From Puffinus mauretanicus (taxonomy: Eukaryota > Chordata > Aves > Procellariiformes > Procellariidae): a DNA stretch of 64,000 nt. The stretch lies in the NCBI GenBank assembly GCA_023333565.1, contig JAJKFH010001865.1, positions 8,246,001 to 8,310,000 on the forward strand, read 5' to 3'. The notes below the pieces were generated by a model that worked only from the letters and a program-made list of their open reading frames with translations, made no database searches and was not told the DNA's origin. Of the stretch, positions 12,429-25,560 are shown piece after piece (position 1 is the first letter of the stretch; each line of letters begins with the position of its first letter). The translations under genes and the position numbers were made by a program.

Positions 12429-15164
12429 ATAAAGATAACAATAGGTCAGCTAGAAGTATCAGTAATGATTGGAGCTATTTCAAATGCCACAACACCTACA
12501 TTTTCCTACAAATCTTTAAACTGAGAATTCCCTAGCTTTCCATGTTATCTTTTCTCACTGGTTTTTGTGCTTGCAAATGCAGGAAGATTTAACTTCTCCA
12601 TTTTCAAGTAATGCATTTTGCACATCAAGACAAACACAATATCAAGATGGTAAAGAAAAGAAACATCACCACTTATAAAAAAGGACATACCAGCAGTTCA
12701 TTTTTCTCTGCTCTCTGAATTACCCAGGACAATTACAGAAATACATTTCTCCTCTCATACTGGAAAAGAAGATTATGGTACAAATCTGGACTGTGAAGAC
12801 AGTCTCCAAATTGAGAGACAATCATTTTTAAGGCTGTTGCTATTGAGTCATAAAGAGAGGTCAGTATTTTTTTTTTTTTTTGAGAGCGAGAGAAAGAGTT
12901 CAATACTGTTTTTATGTTGGAATCAAGACAACTTTATTAATAAGCTAAAGCAAACCATACTTCTTAAACACCATGCTTAAAGGCAATGGGCTGAGACTGT
13001 CAGCCGTTTCTTCGTATCAGCAAAGAATCCCACTGTCATCATTAAGGCCACGTAGAAACAAAGAAGCCCACAGTCTGGACCAGGAATGATATTATTTCCT
13101 GCTGAATGAGCAAGGCTCTTAACAGAGATGGCACTTAGATTTACCAACTGGGTTTCTAGAAAAAATGAGGAGGAAATTGAGGTTAAAGAATTTTCAAAAT
13201 CGTCTTCTCTAAAATGATGGGATAATCCTAATGTTTATACACTAAGCTAATATAATCATCCTAAATTATTCCTAAACAAACTAAACAAAAGATTTATTGA
13301 GTGGAGTCGTAATGCAAGTTTGATTTTGTTATATTACTATTATATTACTACAAACTGCTCATGACTCAGTCCTAACTGAGAAGTAGAAAGTAAGATTGAT
13401 TGCAAGGTGATATTCAAAGCATTTGAGACTAGAAATTTCCTATAAATAACAGTCACCCCTACCCCCTCCTCTATAATAAACCCATAGACTTGTCCTTCAG
13501 TGAGATCCCATCTGGACAAACACACTTTCTCACAGAGAGTAACAGTCCAAAATTTCTGAACCACATTGTTTCACTGCTGCAGTCCTTGAAACACAGCCAG
13601 AGTCTGATCCAGTGGACTATGAAGCAAATAGGCAGGCCTTCATGGCCAATACAGAACCATGACCAATAGTGTCCACCCCCATACAAAAGTCATTGGAGCA
13701 GGTTACTCTAATTAGGTATCCGCATGAAAATGTCCAACTGCCCTGTTAGATCTTTGATTTCAAGCCAGTGCTTTGTCTGTATTGCTAAGTGCCACCTTTT
13801 TCCCACAGGTTTCTTTGTGCTTGCATGCATGTATGTATACACATACACACAATTTAAAATACTCTATTCACAGGTGTGGGAAAAGATAACTGGCTTTCTG
13901 TCAATGTTAGTAGAAGCAAAATATTAAGCAGATCTAAAAAGCAAGTAGAACAGTTCTGCTGTTGTGGTACAGAGAATTCCTTTTCTGAAAGGGACAAATT
14001 CTGAAAAATTTTTGCTGATTTTAGCACTACTAGTCTCCTTCCAGTTAGTATGTTTAAAACCAGAATCTCAAATAAAGATGATTTATTCAGAAATATTAAT
14101 ATAAGCTTTTGGTTCATTATACTCAGCCTTTTCTCTGACCCAAATTGGACATTATCAACTTAAAAAAAAATCACACTTCTGTCTGTGTATTTTATGCCTG
14201 CCTTGCAAGAAAAAACATGAAAACCACAGTTGTTTTACTAACCGATATTAAAATCTTTTCCTTATCTGCCAAGGAGTATATTTTCTTTGTGTGTGGTTAG
14301 TAAACATTCTTTTAAGAGCTGAACAAAGTTGAAAATTCCAGAGCTCAGACATTTCATGTTATTCTCTTTCAATTGCAATGCATGGTCTTGTACAGAATGC
14401 GCAGGAATATTACATCTGTATTTTCAAAATGGCTTCTCTATACAGATTGTCCTAATGATCAAGAGACATAAATTATTTGGAAGAAAACAGAAAAACTGAG
14501 TGATAAGTTTTTCTGCAATCAATGTCTCTAATACGGATGAGAATGGGACATCATTTCACCAAAACAATCCATCTGTGAAATATGCTAAGGGATGACTGCA
14601 TTTGGATACAGCAATTAATCACCACATTATTTATAGCATTTCAGAAGCAGCTTACAGTACATTAATCAGGGATAACTTCTGCTTAATTAACAGAGCTGCC
14701 AAAAACGTCAAACAAGACCATAAAAAATAGAATTGAGTAAGAAAATAAGAAAAGGGACTGGTAATGATGAAATATTCAAAGTTCTTGAGCAAAGATCTTC
14801 TCCCAGTTTCACTTCCTACAGCACCGGTAAGCAACAAATTCCATCTACAAACAACTATGCTGGGTAACTATATTAGTAGCACCAGATACTCGCGAATAAA
14901 AAGAAAACAAAGCAACAGTTGACTGCATCAGTTTTAGTGCACTGCCATGCACACAGCCACATGGTTGTGGAAGACATAGGAAACAAAGAAGCAACTATTA
15001 TTATTATTAGTTTTTAAAATCTTCCTTTGTGTAATTAGAAGGACCACTGAGGGGAGAAGGTGCATGGATTACACCTAAATTCATTGTCTCTGCTACTGCA
15101 TGGACTTTGTTGGAAGGAAAGAAGAGGACTAGCTTGGGGTTTGCTATTTAATCTGCTTTTCAAA

Positions 15165-15475
15165 TCATGGAATCATAGAATTGTTTAGGTTGGAAAAGAC
15201 CTTTAAGACCATCAAGTCCAACTGTTAACCTAGCATTCCCAAGTCCACCACTAAACCATGTCCCTAAGTGCCACAACTACACATCTTTTAAATACCTCCA
15301 GGGACGGCAACTCCACCACTTCCCTGGGCAGCCTGTTCCAATGCTTGACAACCCTTTCAGTGAAGAAATTTTTCCTAATGTCCAATCTAAACCTCCCCTG
15401 GTGCAACTTGAGGCCATTTCATCTCGTCCTATCGCTTTTTACTTGGGAGAAGAGACCAACACCCACCTCGCTACA
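15165..15475 (-). mobile_element. CR1 LINE 3' fragment
   Basis: Starts TCATGGAATCATAGAATTGT and GGTTGGAAAAGACC, the reverse complement of the avian CR1 3' end. It continues through AAATACCTCCAGGGACGG, CCCTGGGCAGCCTGTTCCA and CACCCACCTCGCTACA. Same family as the copy at 8829 but in the opposite orientation and more diverged; the frame is broken. Confidence 0.95.
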
Positions 15476-17450
15476 GTGGAAGTCTCTTCTTTATGTAGAG
15501 GGTCATAAAATAAAATCCTATTTGCCAGAAGTGTGAAAGACAGTGTAACTCTCCCATTCAAAGTACTTGAAAAGAATTTTAGCAATTAAAACTATGTAAA
15601 ACATTAGTGAGATATGGGGAACACAAGTAATTTGCATGTTAGGCATATGCAAATTAGAAAACAAGATCTGGTTTAAAGGAATAAAGAACTTCATAAAATT
15701 ACATGGCTATTAAAAGTAGCTTTATGCTAAGAAGTATTCTGATTTACATAAGCAAATTTATTTCAATTACTACATGCAAATGGTAATTATATCAAGTAAA
15801 AACAAATTTTTATTGAAGCACATATAATTATAGAAAACATTAATGAATCTTTCAATTTTAGGTCTTCAGTAAGAAGGGATGATGAATAAAATATAGAAAA
15901 AATGATTTTATTATTCAGTGCACAGCTGAAAGTTTAACTATGAAGCAACTGTAATTAAGTTTGTCAGTCTTTTTTAGCATGGTGTCTATAGATCTCCAAA
16001 GGAATTAAGATTTCCACTGGAAATATCAGTGAAGTGTTTATTGTTACTTGCCAACTTTAATATCCCATAATAAAAATACTCTTCTCTGTTGAAACTGTGT
16101 CTGTCCTTATGTAAATAAAGATATCTATATCTAAATCTAAATCTATGATTAGTCTAACACTTAACATGTATAAAGATAAGTACATTTAGGAACTTATCTT
16201 TAGTCTAACAACATTCACAATAGTCTTCATGAAACTGTCACTTGACACCAGAACATGCATGCACAAGAACCTCTTTAATGTGTGTGTTTGTATATTGTGT
16301 TTATGAAATGGAAAAAAATGAAATGGACTGAAATGAAAGTGAAACCCTCTACATTTCAGAAGCAATTGAAGAAAGATCCATCAATTGATGTGAAAGAAAT
16401 CATTTCTGTGTCATTTACAGCTGAAGGAAAAAGAATCATAGGACCTTTAAAGATAGAAAAAAACCACCAACAAATTCATTTGCAAATACAGATCTACATA
16501 AATATCACACCAAGCTCTCATTGTGGCGTCCTGGTTAAAAGTTGCTTGTCTAGTAGTAGAATTTTGGGCAGTATAAAAGAGCACTGCCAGAGCTTTTGGT
16601 AGAGTCATTTCAAATAGTATCATTCACATGGTTATCATTTGTCTTAACAGGTCTTGACGTGCATTTGTCTCATCGTACTGGTAGCAAAGATTGCCATGAG
16701 ATCACTCAAAACACACTTAAAGAGCTCCAATTAAATATTCAGATTACTTGGCAACAGTAACATCTCCAGCCACATAATTTCAAATTATTCTGGAAAACAG
16801 TATTCCTCTCCCAATATTTGTGTTTTGATGACCTCACTGAGCTTTCCCCTGATGACTCAAGTGCATTTGAGATCAACAGGGCCTAGGGGTGGATGGGGGC
16901 AGCAGGGGGGGAACCCTGTATAGTTATGCATTGAAAGAATTAAGAAATACAGTTTACACTATTTTGTCACAGTACTGTTTAAGTGAAACTATCAATCAAG
17001 AGGCCTATACTTTTCTCCATTGTATTATATCAGCACTTTTTTATGTTTTGTTAGTATTCATCAAATGAAGGACGACAGCATGTGAGCATGTATAGTAGCA
17101 TTCCCTGTCAGTGATTCAGAGCAATAAAACACTGGATTGGTCAATTCTCAACAATACTGGGCAGATGGTATAGATTCTTCAAACAGGTGTGAGGACCTAA
17201 AATATACCTGTACTTTTACCCAGTGACAATTCACTACAACGAATTGCTTAAAATAAAGAAAAAAAAAAAAATCTAAAGTGGATGAAACAACCTGATTATT
17301 CTTCAGGCATCCCAGACTCCCAGTGACTTAAATGGCAGTCCAGCATGTACTAGAAGTGGCAGATCAGTCTCTAAGGAATCTTACAATTCCTACCTAAAAT
17401 GCAACTCAGTGTGCTATTTCCTGACAAACCGTTTATGCCTGAAACCGGAC
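15476..17450. other. AT-rich intronic sequence, no gene
   Basis: Nothing recognisable except a short TATCTA/AAATCT-type low-complexity patch near 16.12 kb and a poly-A run near 17.26 kb. Confidence 0.6.
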
Positions 17451-17970
17451 TGTCGTGGTTTAACCTGGCAGGCAGCCAAATACCACGCAGCCGCTCACTC
17501 GCTCCCCTCACCCCCAGTGGGATGGGGAGAGAATCGGAAGGGTAAGAGTGAGAAAAACTCGTGAGTTGAGATAAAGACAGTTTAATAGAACAGGAAAAAA
17601 AAGGAAAATAATAATGATAATGATAAAATATATAAATGAGTGATGCACAATGCAATTGCTCACCACCCGCGCTGACCGATAACCAAGTAGCGATCGGTAC
17701 TTCCTGGATCACGCCTACCCTTCATATACTGAGCATGACGTCACATGGTATGGAATACCCCATTAGCCAACTGGGCTGGCTGTCCTGATTATGTTCCCTC
17801 CCATCTTGTGTACCTAGCTCAGTCAGTAGGCACGGGAGCTGTCCTTGGACTAGGAGGGCACTTAGCAACAACGGAAAACATCAGTGTGTTATCAACATTC
17901 TCCTCATACTAAATCCAAAACACAGCAGTAGGAAGAAATTTAACCCTATCCCAGCCAAAACCAGGACACA
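17451..17970 (-). mobile_element. avian ERV solo LTR, same sense as GRID2
   Basis: On the minus strand it begins TGTGTCCTGGTTTTGGCTGG and ends GGTTAAACCACGACA, the TG...CA ends of an LTR family common in birds. In its own sense it carries a TGACGTCA CRE palindrome (17736-17743), a TATA-like CAGTATATGAAG just after it and an ATTAAA poly-A signal (17581-17586). About 520 bases long with no internal retroviral sequence beside it, so a solo LTR from recombination. No clear target duplication is visible at the ends. Confidence 0.9.
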
Positions 17971-20699
17971 AACACTATCCATTTGAAGTCACTATTTCAA
18001 TAAAAGTTGCATCAGGACCCCAGAATCACAAATACAAAACATTCTCCTGAATATCTCTACAACTCATTGTAAAATATCCCTTTCCTTTCTTTGCTGCAGA
18101 AGTCCTTTTATCACTGATAACTGCTCTTAGACAGGCAATGTTCTTTCACCACTGATAAGTACTCCTAGATGGACAGACTATGCCAGAGAGATAAAACTGA
18201 TGCAGATATGCAGTTTGAGCATTTCATAAAACTACAAATAAAAAAGTTTCTAGAAATGGATGATAATGGAAGTAACACTGCAAGCCCAATGAAAAACCTC
18301 TGAACAAAATGAGGGCTAGAGTAATTGCCTTCACTTTATGCAGAAAATGTGAAAAACACAAATAAATATGACAGACAAAAAAGGCTCCATCTGTAGAAAA
18401 AAAGCATTCTGCTTCGAATCAGAATGCATTTAAAAACGCGATGTAAGAAAACTCAGTCAGGCAAAGACCTAAGCTCTCTGTAAGTATACCAGAGTCAAAT
18501 CAAATAACTCACCAAATTTGGCCACAAAATCAGACCTAAAAACTGGGACTATTATGAAGGCCTATCTGAGGAAGTAACAGTCACCAAATAGTCTTGTGAA
18601 ATGTTCTGTATGATACAGAAATTAGGTACCTGCAAACCAAATGATATGGCATCAACTTTCATTGACAACCTCAGAGACACCTTAAAGTCAACAGGAGGAT
18701 TCTCCTAATCTCATCCCTAAAAAAAGGGAGATAATCTGATGTCCGTATCACATGCCAGCTCGGAAACAATCTTCAGACAACCAGTAAAAGAGAAGGAAAG
18801 AGAGATATTTTTGCATCTCTCAAGGAAAACACAAACTCACTGAACCTCCCCAGGTCCTAGAATGGCTGCTGGCATTTATATAGGCAGGTAACTACCAACT
18901 ACCAGGCAACTTTGTCAGGCTGGCCCAAAATCATGATCACAGTCCATCTGAATGACAGGTAAGACCTAAGCCTCAGAGAGAACTCCCTTTAGTGTGAAAA
19001 ACTATTGTAAAATGGTTATTCCTCATTCAAACCTTGAAAACCCAGGGTTATTTGCATTTTCACTTGTAATCCAATTAGTAACACTGAGACTAAGCTAATT
19101 GCAGTAAAAAACAATCATCAGGTAAACCTTGTGGTTTCTGTGGTTTCATACTTTGCCTTTAATACCTGTCCAACACATAATACAGGATTTTCAATTCTGA
19201 ACCAGCTCCCACTGCAGCCCAAATAAATAACAGAACTACTTAGGAGTCATGTGCAATGCATTCTGCATAGAATATTAGGTTGGAAATGAAACCATGCATG
19301 CTAGTAATCAAAGGAATCAGCTTTCAAAGGGAAGCTAATTCTCTTTTAAATCTAAGCGAGACAAATAAATGTAGCAAAACTGTACCCCACAAAATCTTTG
19401 TCTTTCACTAGCAGATGTTAGAGAGCAATCAACATGATTTAGCAGAGTTCCTGGAACTGACGTTCTACTGGATAATTTTTGTTTTGTATAAAATATGTAA
19501 TTGGGAAGTATTTTGCATCTCTGAATTAACTAGATGTTAGAAATAACTATATTAAGGATTAACCAGTGATTTGGGCAAACAAGTTACTCAGTAAGCAACA
19601 AGTCCTCTTCCCTGCTTCTTTTATTACTATGACTTTAAGTTCAACTTTAGCATACCTTTGAAAGCACTGTGTTTATCAGCCTTAGTTTTATGTCTCAGCC
19701 TAATGTAAAACATAGCCACTTACCTCATACTCAGTGGTCTTTCCTCAGCCTCTCTGTAATCAACTCTTTGGAAAGCTTATAATATCGTTTCATTCACTGG
19801 GGAATTTTTGTTAAAGAACATGCAGCAGTGGAGTTCACAGAGATTCATTTCTACTTTCTTTTGCTTAGATACCTGGAAGATTTTGATGTTTCTGTTGATG
19901 CTCGCTATGCTAACAAGCTAAACTGACTGTGCTCTGACAAAATAGAGAACTAATGAATAAGAGAACAAAACAACATAAAACCAAAATACCATAGATTGTA
20001 CTGATATAAGAGAGGTCTATGACAAGACCAGGAACGAAGTTACAGTATGGGCTCTGTAACTCTACTAAACTAGCTGATGATCCCCAATTTCATTATCGTA
20101 CATGTGAGAAAACACATACTTAAGAAACTTTCACTGTACTTGAACTTATATCTCAAGACAGCTCTGATTCTTAAACATTCTTAGGTTACTTTTTTTAAAA
20201 ACAATAGCCTGCAAACATATCTTAAATATAATTCTTGTACTTAAAATATTCAATCAAACATTTCAAATCAACTAACCTACAGCGTATTATTAGATCAGGA
20301 TCAATAGGCTTTCTAACACTCAATCCAAGAAAGAAATATTGCTATACACACAAAATATATGCATTTTCAAATCCCTTCCTTTGCCATTCTCTTGTGGTTT
20401 TGTGGGTTTCATACCACTCCTTTTCTAAATTACATCAGTGCTACCCAGCATTGGTGCCAAATTCCCATTCTTGCTACTTTCAGCCACCTGCAGTTTCTAC
20501 CAGCTCTGCTCACTTCTCTTCCTCTCTGTCTCCACCCTTTCTCATATAGCACATTCACACCTTCCCATCCTCACCACTGTTATTATTTGCTTCCTTTCAT
20601 CATAAATCCACACTTTGTCTCTCCTTTCCCATACTTGTGCCATCATTCTAAAGCTCCTTACCTCCAGTGATTTGCTGCTTAGGAGCTTTCTCAATCAGT
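17971..20699. other. intronic sequence, no gene
   Basis: A degenerate 38-bp tandem near 18.1 kb and a C/T-rich stretch from about 20.38 to 20.69 kb are the only structures seen. No coding signal. Confidence 0.55.
18103..18175. repeat. degenerate 38-bp tandem duplication
   Basis: CACTGATAACTGCTCTTAG (from 18112) and CACTGATAAGTACTCCTAG (from 18150) are aligned copies, followed by ACAGGCA and ATGGACA. The mismatches point to an old duplication. Confidence 0.7.
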
Positions 20700-23160
20700 G
20701 GTGGTATATTTATATTTAACAACCCTCTGAAATCTCTTTCCCTGCTTTTGTGCACTTGCTTTTTTAGATCCATAAAAACCACTCAGCATTCCTAACACCC
20801 AACAGCACAGTTTTGCACAGCTTAATTGTGTCTTTTGAGGAGCATCTTATCTTGCTTGTTTTAAAACTGCCTTCTGCTAGCTTCATTTGATGCCCTATTG
20901 TTCTTGTAGAGAAAGAAACTGTAAATAATAATTCTCCGTTCATCTTCCCTCAGCCTAACAATGATTTCTGGGTATACCCTTTAGTCATATCTTTTACTAG
21001 ACTGAGGAGTTCTTGATTATTCAGTTGCTACTTTGGAGAAAGCAATTCTTCAATAAACGTTGTCATTCTTCTTCTTAGCTTTGCAAGTTCTAACATATCC
21101 TTCTAAGGTAGTCTTCAAGACATGGGCATACTGTGAATTTACACAAAATCACCAAAAATGTTTCTGGGGGTTTTCCACTCTTTTCCCAATAATTTCTAAT
21201 GTCACTTTTTTTTTTAATTGCCATAGAGACCTGAGAGGACATCTGCCTAGAATTATTCATTGCAGGACCTACATCTCATTCATAAAAAGCAGTAATCAAT
21301 TGGTTACCCATCACTGTGTATGACTGCAATTGGGATTTTTTTCTACCTCCATGTGCATGTCCTCACATTTACTTAGACTGAATTTCATCTGCTTTTTTGC
21401 TGCTCTTTGAAGTTGCTCCTTCTCTTCATTATCTTGACTAGTTTGACAATCTCATGAGAATTTCATCATTGGTCACTATAAACCCACTTCTCCAGAATAT
21501 TTAAACCCCTGTGCAAAATCCTATGACATCCTCTCCATTAAGAAAACTGAACACTAATTCCTGCCCTGTTGTGTTGGGGGTTTTTTTACATATTTATCTA
21601 TGTTGAGCACCTCTCATTTTCTCTCATGGCTAGTTAGTTTTTTCAATAGTCTTTTTGGCAAGAAACATTTTCAAATAATTTCTGGAAACCTAAGCAGATG
21701 GTATCAACAGGATTACTGTAGCCCCCAAAGTGAATTCTAACAGTGAGGAATGACTGAGCCATGTTGAGTCTTCCCCAGTATATCATACTTATTTATATGT
21801 CCAATAACTATTCCTTGTTATAGTTTCTATCAATTTGCTGTACACAGGCTTACTGGTTAGTAGCTCCCTGGATACTCTCAAGAAATCGTTTTATAGCTTG
21901 ACATCACATTAATCTTATTCCAACTCTTTGGTACCAAGGAAGCGTTAGGCAAGAGGCAACACAGTAAACACAGTTCAATTTAACTATTTCACCCTTAAAG
22001 GATCTCTAGAACTCTTGGGAAAATGCCACCAGGTTCAGATATTTTTAACCAATACGTACTGCTTATTTTGTCAGTTTGCTCTGCTGCCTCTTCTACTGAA
22101 TTACATTCTCTAATCAACTCCTACAAAAAAAAAGATGTTACCATGTGGGAATCTGCCCAATTTATTTTGCATTTACTGTTACAACAACAAATCCGCGTGT
22201 GTGTGTGTGCGCGCGCTGTCCTTCAACTTCTTATACTCTGATCCTCCACTGGCCTTACAGACTACCTGACAAGCATCCCACGCCTGATGAGTTAGACAAA
22301 AGTCTTTGGAAGTTCTTTCTCAATCTTGTTTGCTCTGCCTTACTGCATTTTTTTTACATTTAATGTAACAGATTTAACATTTTTTTTTATTTTTCATATT
22401 GGAATGGGGATTCAATTTTGTGAAGAACATTTGTGTGTATAGTAATCTCTCTAATCTTGGTGTTTAACAATGATGCTTTTTTAATTTGGTCTTTCTAAAA
22501 TGCTTTAATGCTTTTTTTTTTTTTTTAGCTTCCAATACAGTGGCTTGAAACAATATCCATGTCATCTGTAAAGATGATTTTTTTAGCTGCCTCTCAATTT
22601 CTCTTAAACATCCTCATTTTTCTAAGACTCCCGTTTGTGTAATTAAGTACTGCTGTATTGGTTGTTCTGACTTCTGTTGCTCCTGAAAGGATGTTGAATT
22701 TAAGCACGTTGTTACAGAATGTACTTTGGTAATAACATTGTGTCAATAAACTGCCCCTCTATTGATTCTCTGATTAGCTTCCTCAATGAAAAGTCATTTA
22801 TGCTGTCTAAAAGTTTAGTCTGAAATGACTTGATAGCTACAACCCGATTGATATGGGGAGGCAGCAGTCATGGTAAGCTGAAATAACACATTTCTCTTGT
22901 GTTTCCTGACAAGTGTCTCTGACCTCTCCTGGTATGCCACATTCATTGTCTCCACTGATCAAGCACTTATCAACATAGTCTTATTACTCATACTAAATTT
23001 AGGCAAGAAAATTCAATAGGGATTCTTAATTACTCCCTGACATAGTTAATTTGTTTATCCGATATAACCTTGCATTTTATTTACTACATAGCACTATTTT
23101 TCCACGTGCATGACCTACTCTTTCATATATTACCCTGTTATTATCCCAGTACTTGTTTTC
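20700..23160 (-). mobile_element. ancient CR1/L3-like LINE, about 2.5 kb, heavily decayed
   Basis: Successive blocks match, in order, the reverse complement of the CR1 ORF2 and tail typical of turtle and crocodile elements: GCTAGCTTCATTTGATGCCC (about 20.87 kb); AGACTGAATTTCATCTGC (21.38 kb); CATTAAGAAAACTGAACACT (21.54 kb); TTTCTGGAAACCTAAGCAGA (21.68 kb); GAGCCATGTTGAGTCTTCCC (21.76 kb); TCTAGAACTCTTGGGAAAAT (22.01 kb); GGCTTGAAACAATATCCATG (22.54 kb); GCATGACCTACTCTTTCATA (23.11 kb). The 21.68 kb block read on the minus strand is the remains of the reverse transcriptase YLDFQKAF motif. Frames are broken everywhere. An old insertion, probably predating birds. Confidence 0.8.
22194..22216. 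repeat. alternating CG/TG/GC tract, Z-DNA candidate
   Basis: 23 bases of strict purine-pyrimidine alternation, (CG)2(TG)6(CG)n in pattern. Such tracts favour left-handed DNA under negative supercoiling. It interrupts the old CR1 copy. Confidence 0.75.
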
Positions 23161-25239
23161 CTTCCAGAAAACTCCCATATGCTTTTTATAGCAATAGACT
23201 AAACTAAAGCTAGGCATCCTATAAAATGTAGGTATCACGAATTTTACAACCCCACACAGAAATTCTTAGCATTTAAAGAATATGGCAGTGGCAAATTCAA
23301 TACCTCAGATGTTGGAAGATTCCAGAAATAAGCCTATCTAAACAAACTCTCCCTAACATCCTTGTATGCATATGGCATATTCTCTATTTACATTCAAACA
23401 CTATCTTTCTACAGGACATCTGTTTTGTTCGAGGCAGGGTATGGATAGTACTCAACTGATAGTTATTCATCTTTTCTTTCCACATTCACTACCCAGAGTG
23501 TGATCCCACAGTGTATTTACTGGACACGATCCAAACCCTGTGCTGAATACAGAATTATTACTTTCCTCATGGGCTTTCTATGGATCTCTTATTGTATTAT
23601 CTTAGTGTACTCCTCTTTTAAACAAACATAATTAATCTAACATCATAACTCTCCTGTAAAACTAGGTGGTCCATATTATACAGAAGAAACAGAGGGGCAG
23701 CAATTAAAGGTAAAATTGTCCATGAGTCAATTGATTGTAGCTGGCTAATTAGAAAACTGTATCTTAGAACCCACTATGTATCTCTATGAACACATTTCCA
23801 ATGATATGATTAACGCTATAACCACTCAGAACTTCCTCAAGTGAAATATCATGTATATCAGGTGGGGGTGCCAGAAAAGAACAAGCATGAAAGTTTGTGC
23901 GACTCGCTGCATATTCAGCAAATGCTGATTCTTTATAGCAAAGTTTTCCAGACTATTTTGCCTTCTATTCCACTGCCTCTTTTTCCATGTGCCTTGCATC
24001 AAATAAAGCAAGCAAAGGCCAATCTATGCAACTTTGCTTCATTCCCATAGCCCAGGCTGTCAGGTATGCAGCCTTTAAAAAAAACAACAAACCAAACCAA
24101 AAAAACCACCTGATCATAAAATTAGATTAATACAATAAGCTTGTTAATAGCTATTTCATAAGCACACTGTGACACTCTCTGTAGACAGTCTGTAGAAGAA
24201 CATGAGATGTCTACCCTACAATCAGGTCTCACCGATCCTCACCGTCAACTGTGAATGAGTTCGAGCCCAGGCTCAGCAAGTAAGTTCAATTTACAAGTTC
24301 AACTGCTCTCCCATTGCGCCTCAAGCTTATTCCTGTCCTCCTCTCCTGCATACACCTGCTTATACCCAAGCTCGTGTTTCTTTACTGTGCTTCACCAGGG
24401 TGGTGAAGTCCAAGGTTGCCAACTACTAAAAACCAAGACAGGGAACCTGAGAAAAATGCAGATGAGGAAGAAATAAACCAATTTGAACAATCCTCTTGCC
24501 ATGCAAACAGGGCAACAAAATGTTTAGATCAGCTCAGAGGATGGGGAGCACTGAAAACAAGTGCAGTGGGTCCATGCTGCTGGGTAAAGCGATTGAATAG
24601 ACAGTTATGCTTAGACACCAAAGCCACATGTTAAAATTTAACTATGTTTTTAGTGTTCCCTCACATTGCTCGAAAAATATAAAGGAGCTAAACAGGTTAT
24701 ATCCTCTGTGGTTTGTGTACCAAACCATAACACATTCTTCTAAATTTCACGTGTATAAATAGACATTTTCTTAATAGTTGCTTTCAATTTTTTTTTTTTT
24801 TTTTCAGAGAAAGATGTAGAAGTGTTTTGTCTAAGGAAAAAGTTTTTCATTTAACTTAGTTCCCAGTTACTTCTAAAATGCATTGAACTCATTATGCAGT
24901 TACAGAAGCAGGAGCACCTTGACAGTCTGAATTTAAGGCAGACAAAAAGTCCCTGAAAAATCTACAACACACAGTGGAAAAAAAGTCTGTTAGGGACAAC
25001 AGGTTGGGTATGAAAATAGTCCACAAAGATCTGAAAGAAATATAGTAGAGGAATTTTCGTCCAGGTAAAAAAGGAAGGCTTTTTTCAGCCCTTTAAATCT
25101 ACCCATTTGCTGGCCTGGATATAGTATCTGCCTTTTCAGAATTTCAGATAAGTTCCCACAAATAGTACTTATGAAGCCAGGATAAAATTCTCTCATCTGA
25201 GATCTCAGTGATTAGCAAAATAATCACTGAAGACAGGTT
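23161..25239. other. intronic sequence, no gene
   Basis: An A/C-rich patch at 24078-24110 and a T run at 24789 are present. The start may still include decayed parts of the neighbouring CR1. Nothing else seen. Confidence 0.5.
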
Positions 25240-25560
25240 ATAGATAAACTAGAGGAAATGAAGGATGATAATCCACAGGTACATAAAAGGCTGCTAACAA
25301 AGAGGATGGGAATAGCCTGTTTTCCATGTTCATTAATGGCTTCAACTTGGAGCAAGAACAATGCATATTAAACATAATGGAAACTTTCAAACAGTGAAAA
25401 GACTAACAGACTGTGACAAGTTGCCTGGCAAGGATGTGGAAAGTCTGTAATTAGAACAGGCAAGACAGATATCTGCTTGGAACGATACACATAAAATGAC
25501 TTGGGGCAAGAGGATTACCTCTTGAGGCCCATTCCAATCCTAGTTTTCCACTTTTCTTTA
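25240..25560 (+). mobile_element. ancient CR1 3' end fragment
   Basis: Reads in CR1 order: GGTACATAAAAGGCTGC; ACTTGGAGCAAGAACAATG; AACATAATGGAAACTTTC; GACAAGTTGCCTGGCAAGG; TTAGAACAGGCAAGACAG; GACTTGGGGCAAGAGGATTA; CCTCTTGAGGCCCATTCC; AATCCTAG. These follow the tail of old amniote CR1 elements. Strongly diverged, no open frame. Confidence 0.75.

Larger units (their letters stand above)
9427..15164. other. AT-rich intronic sequence, no gene
   Basis: Contains an A/C-only tract near 10.8 kb, a G-rich run at 12.3 kb, a TAATTA tandem at 12.4 kb, a T run at 12868 and a (TTA)n stretch near 15.0 kb. Nothing else recognisable. Confidence 0.6.

Noticed and set aside
20235..20670. Overlapping plus-strand frames of about 100 codons
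   Set aside because: C/T-rich low-complexity sequence beside an old LINE; frames start at arbitrary codons and resemble no protein.
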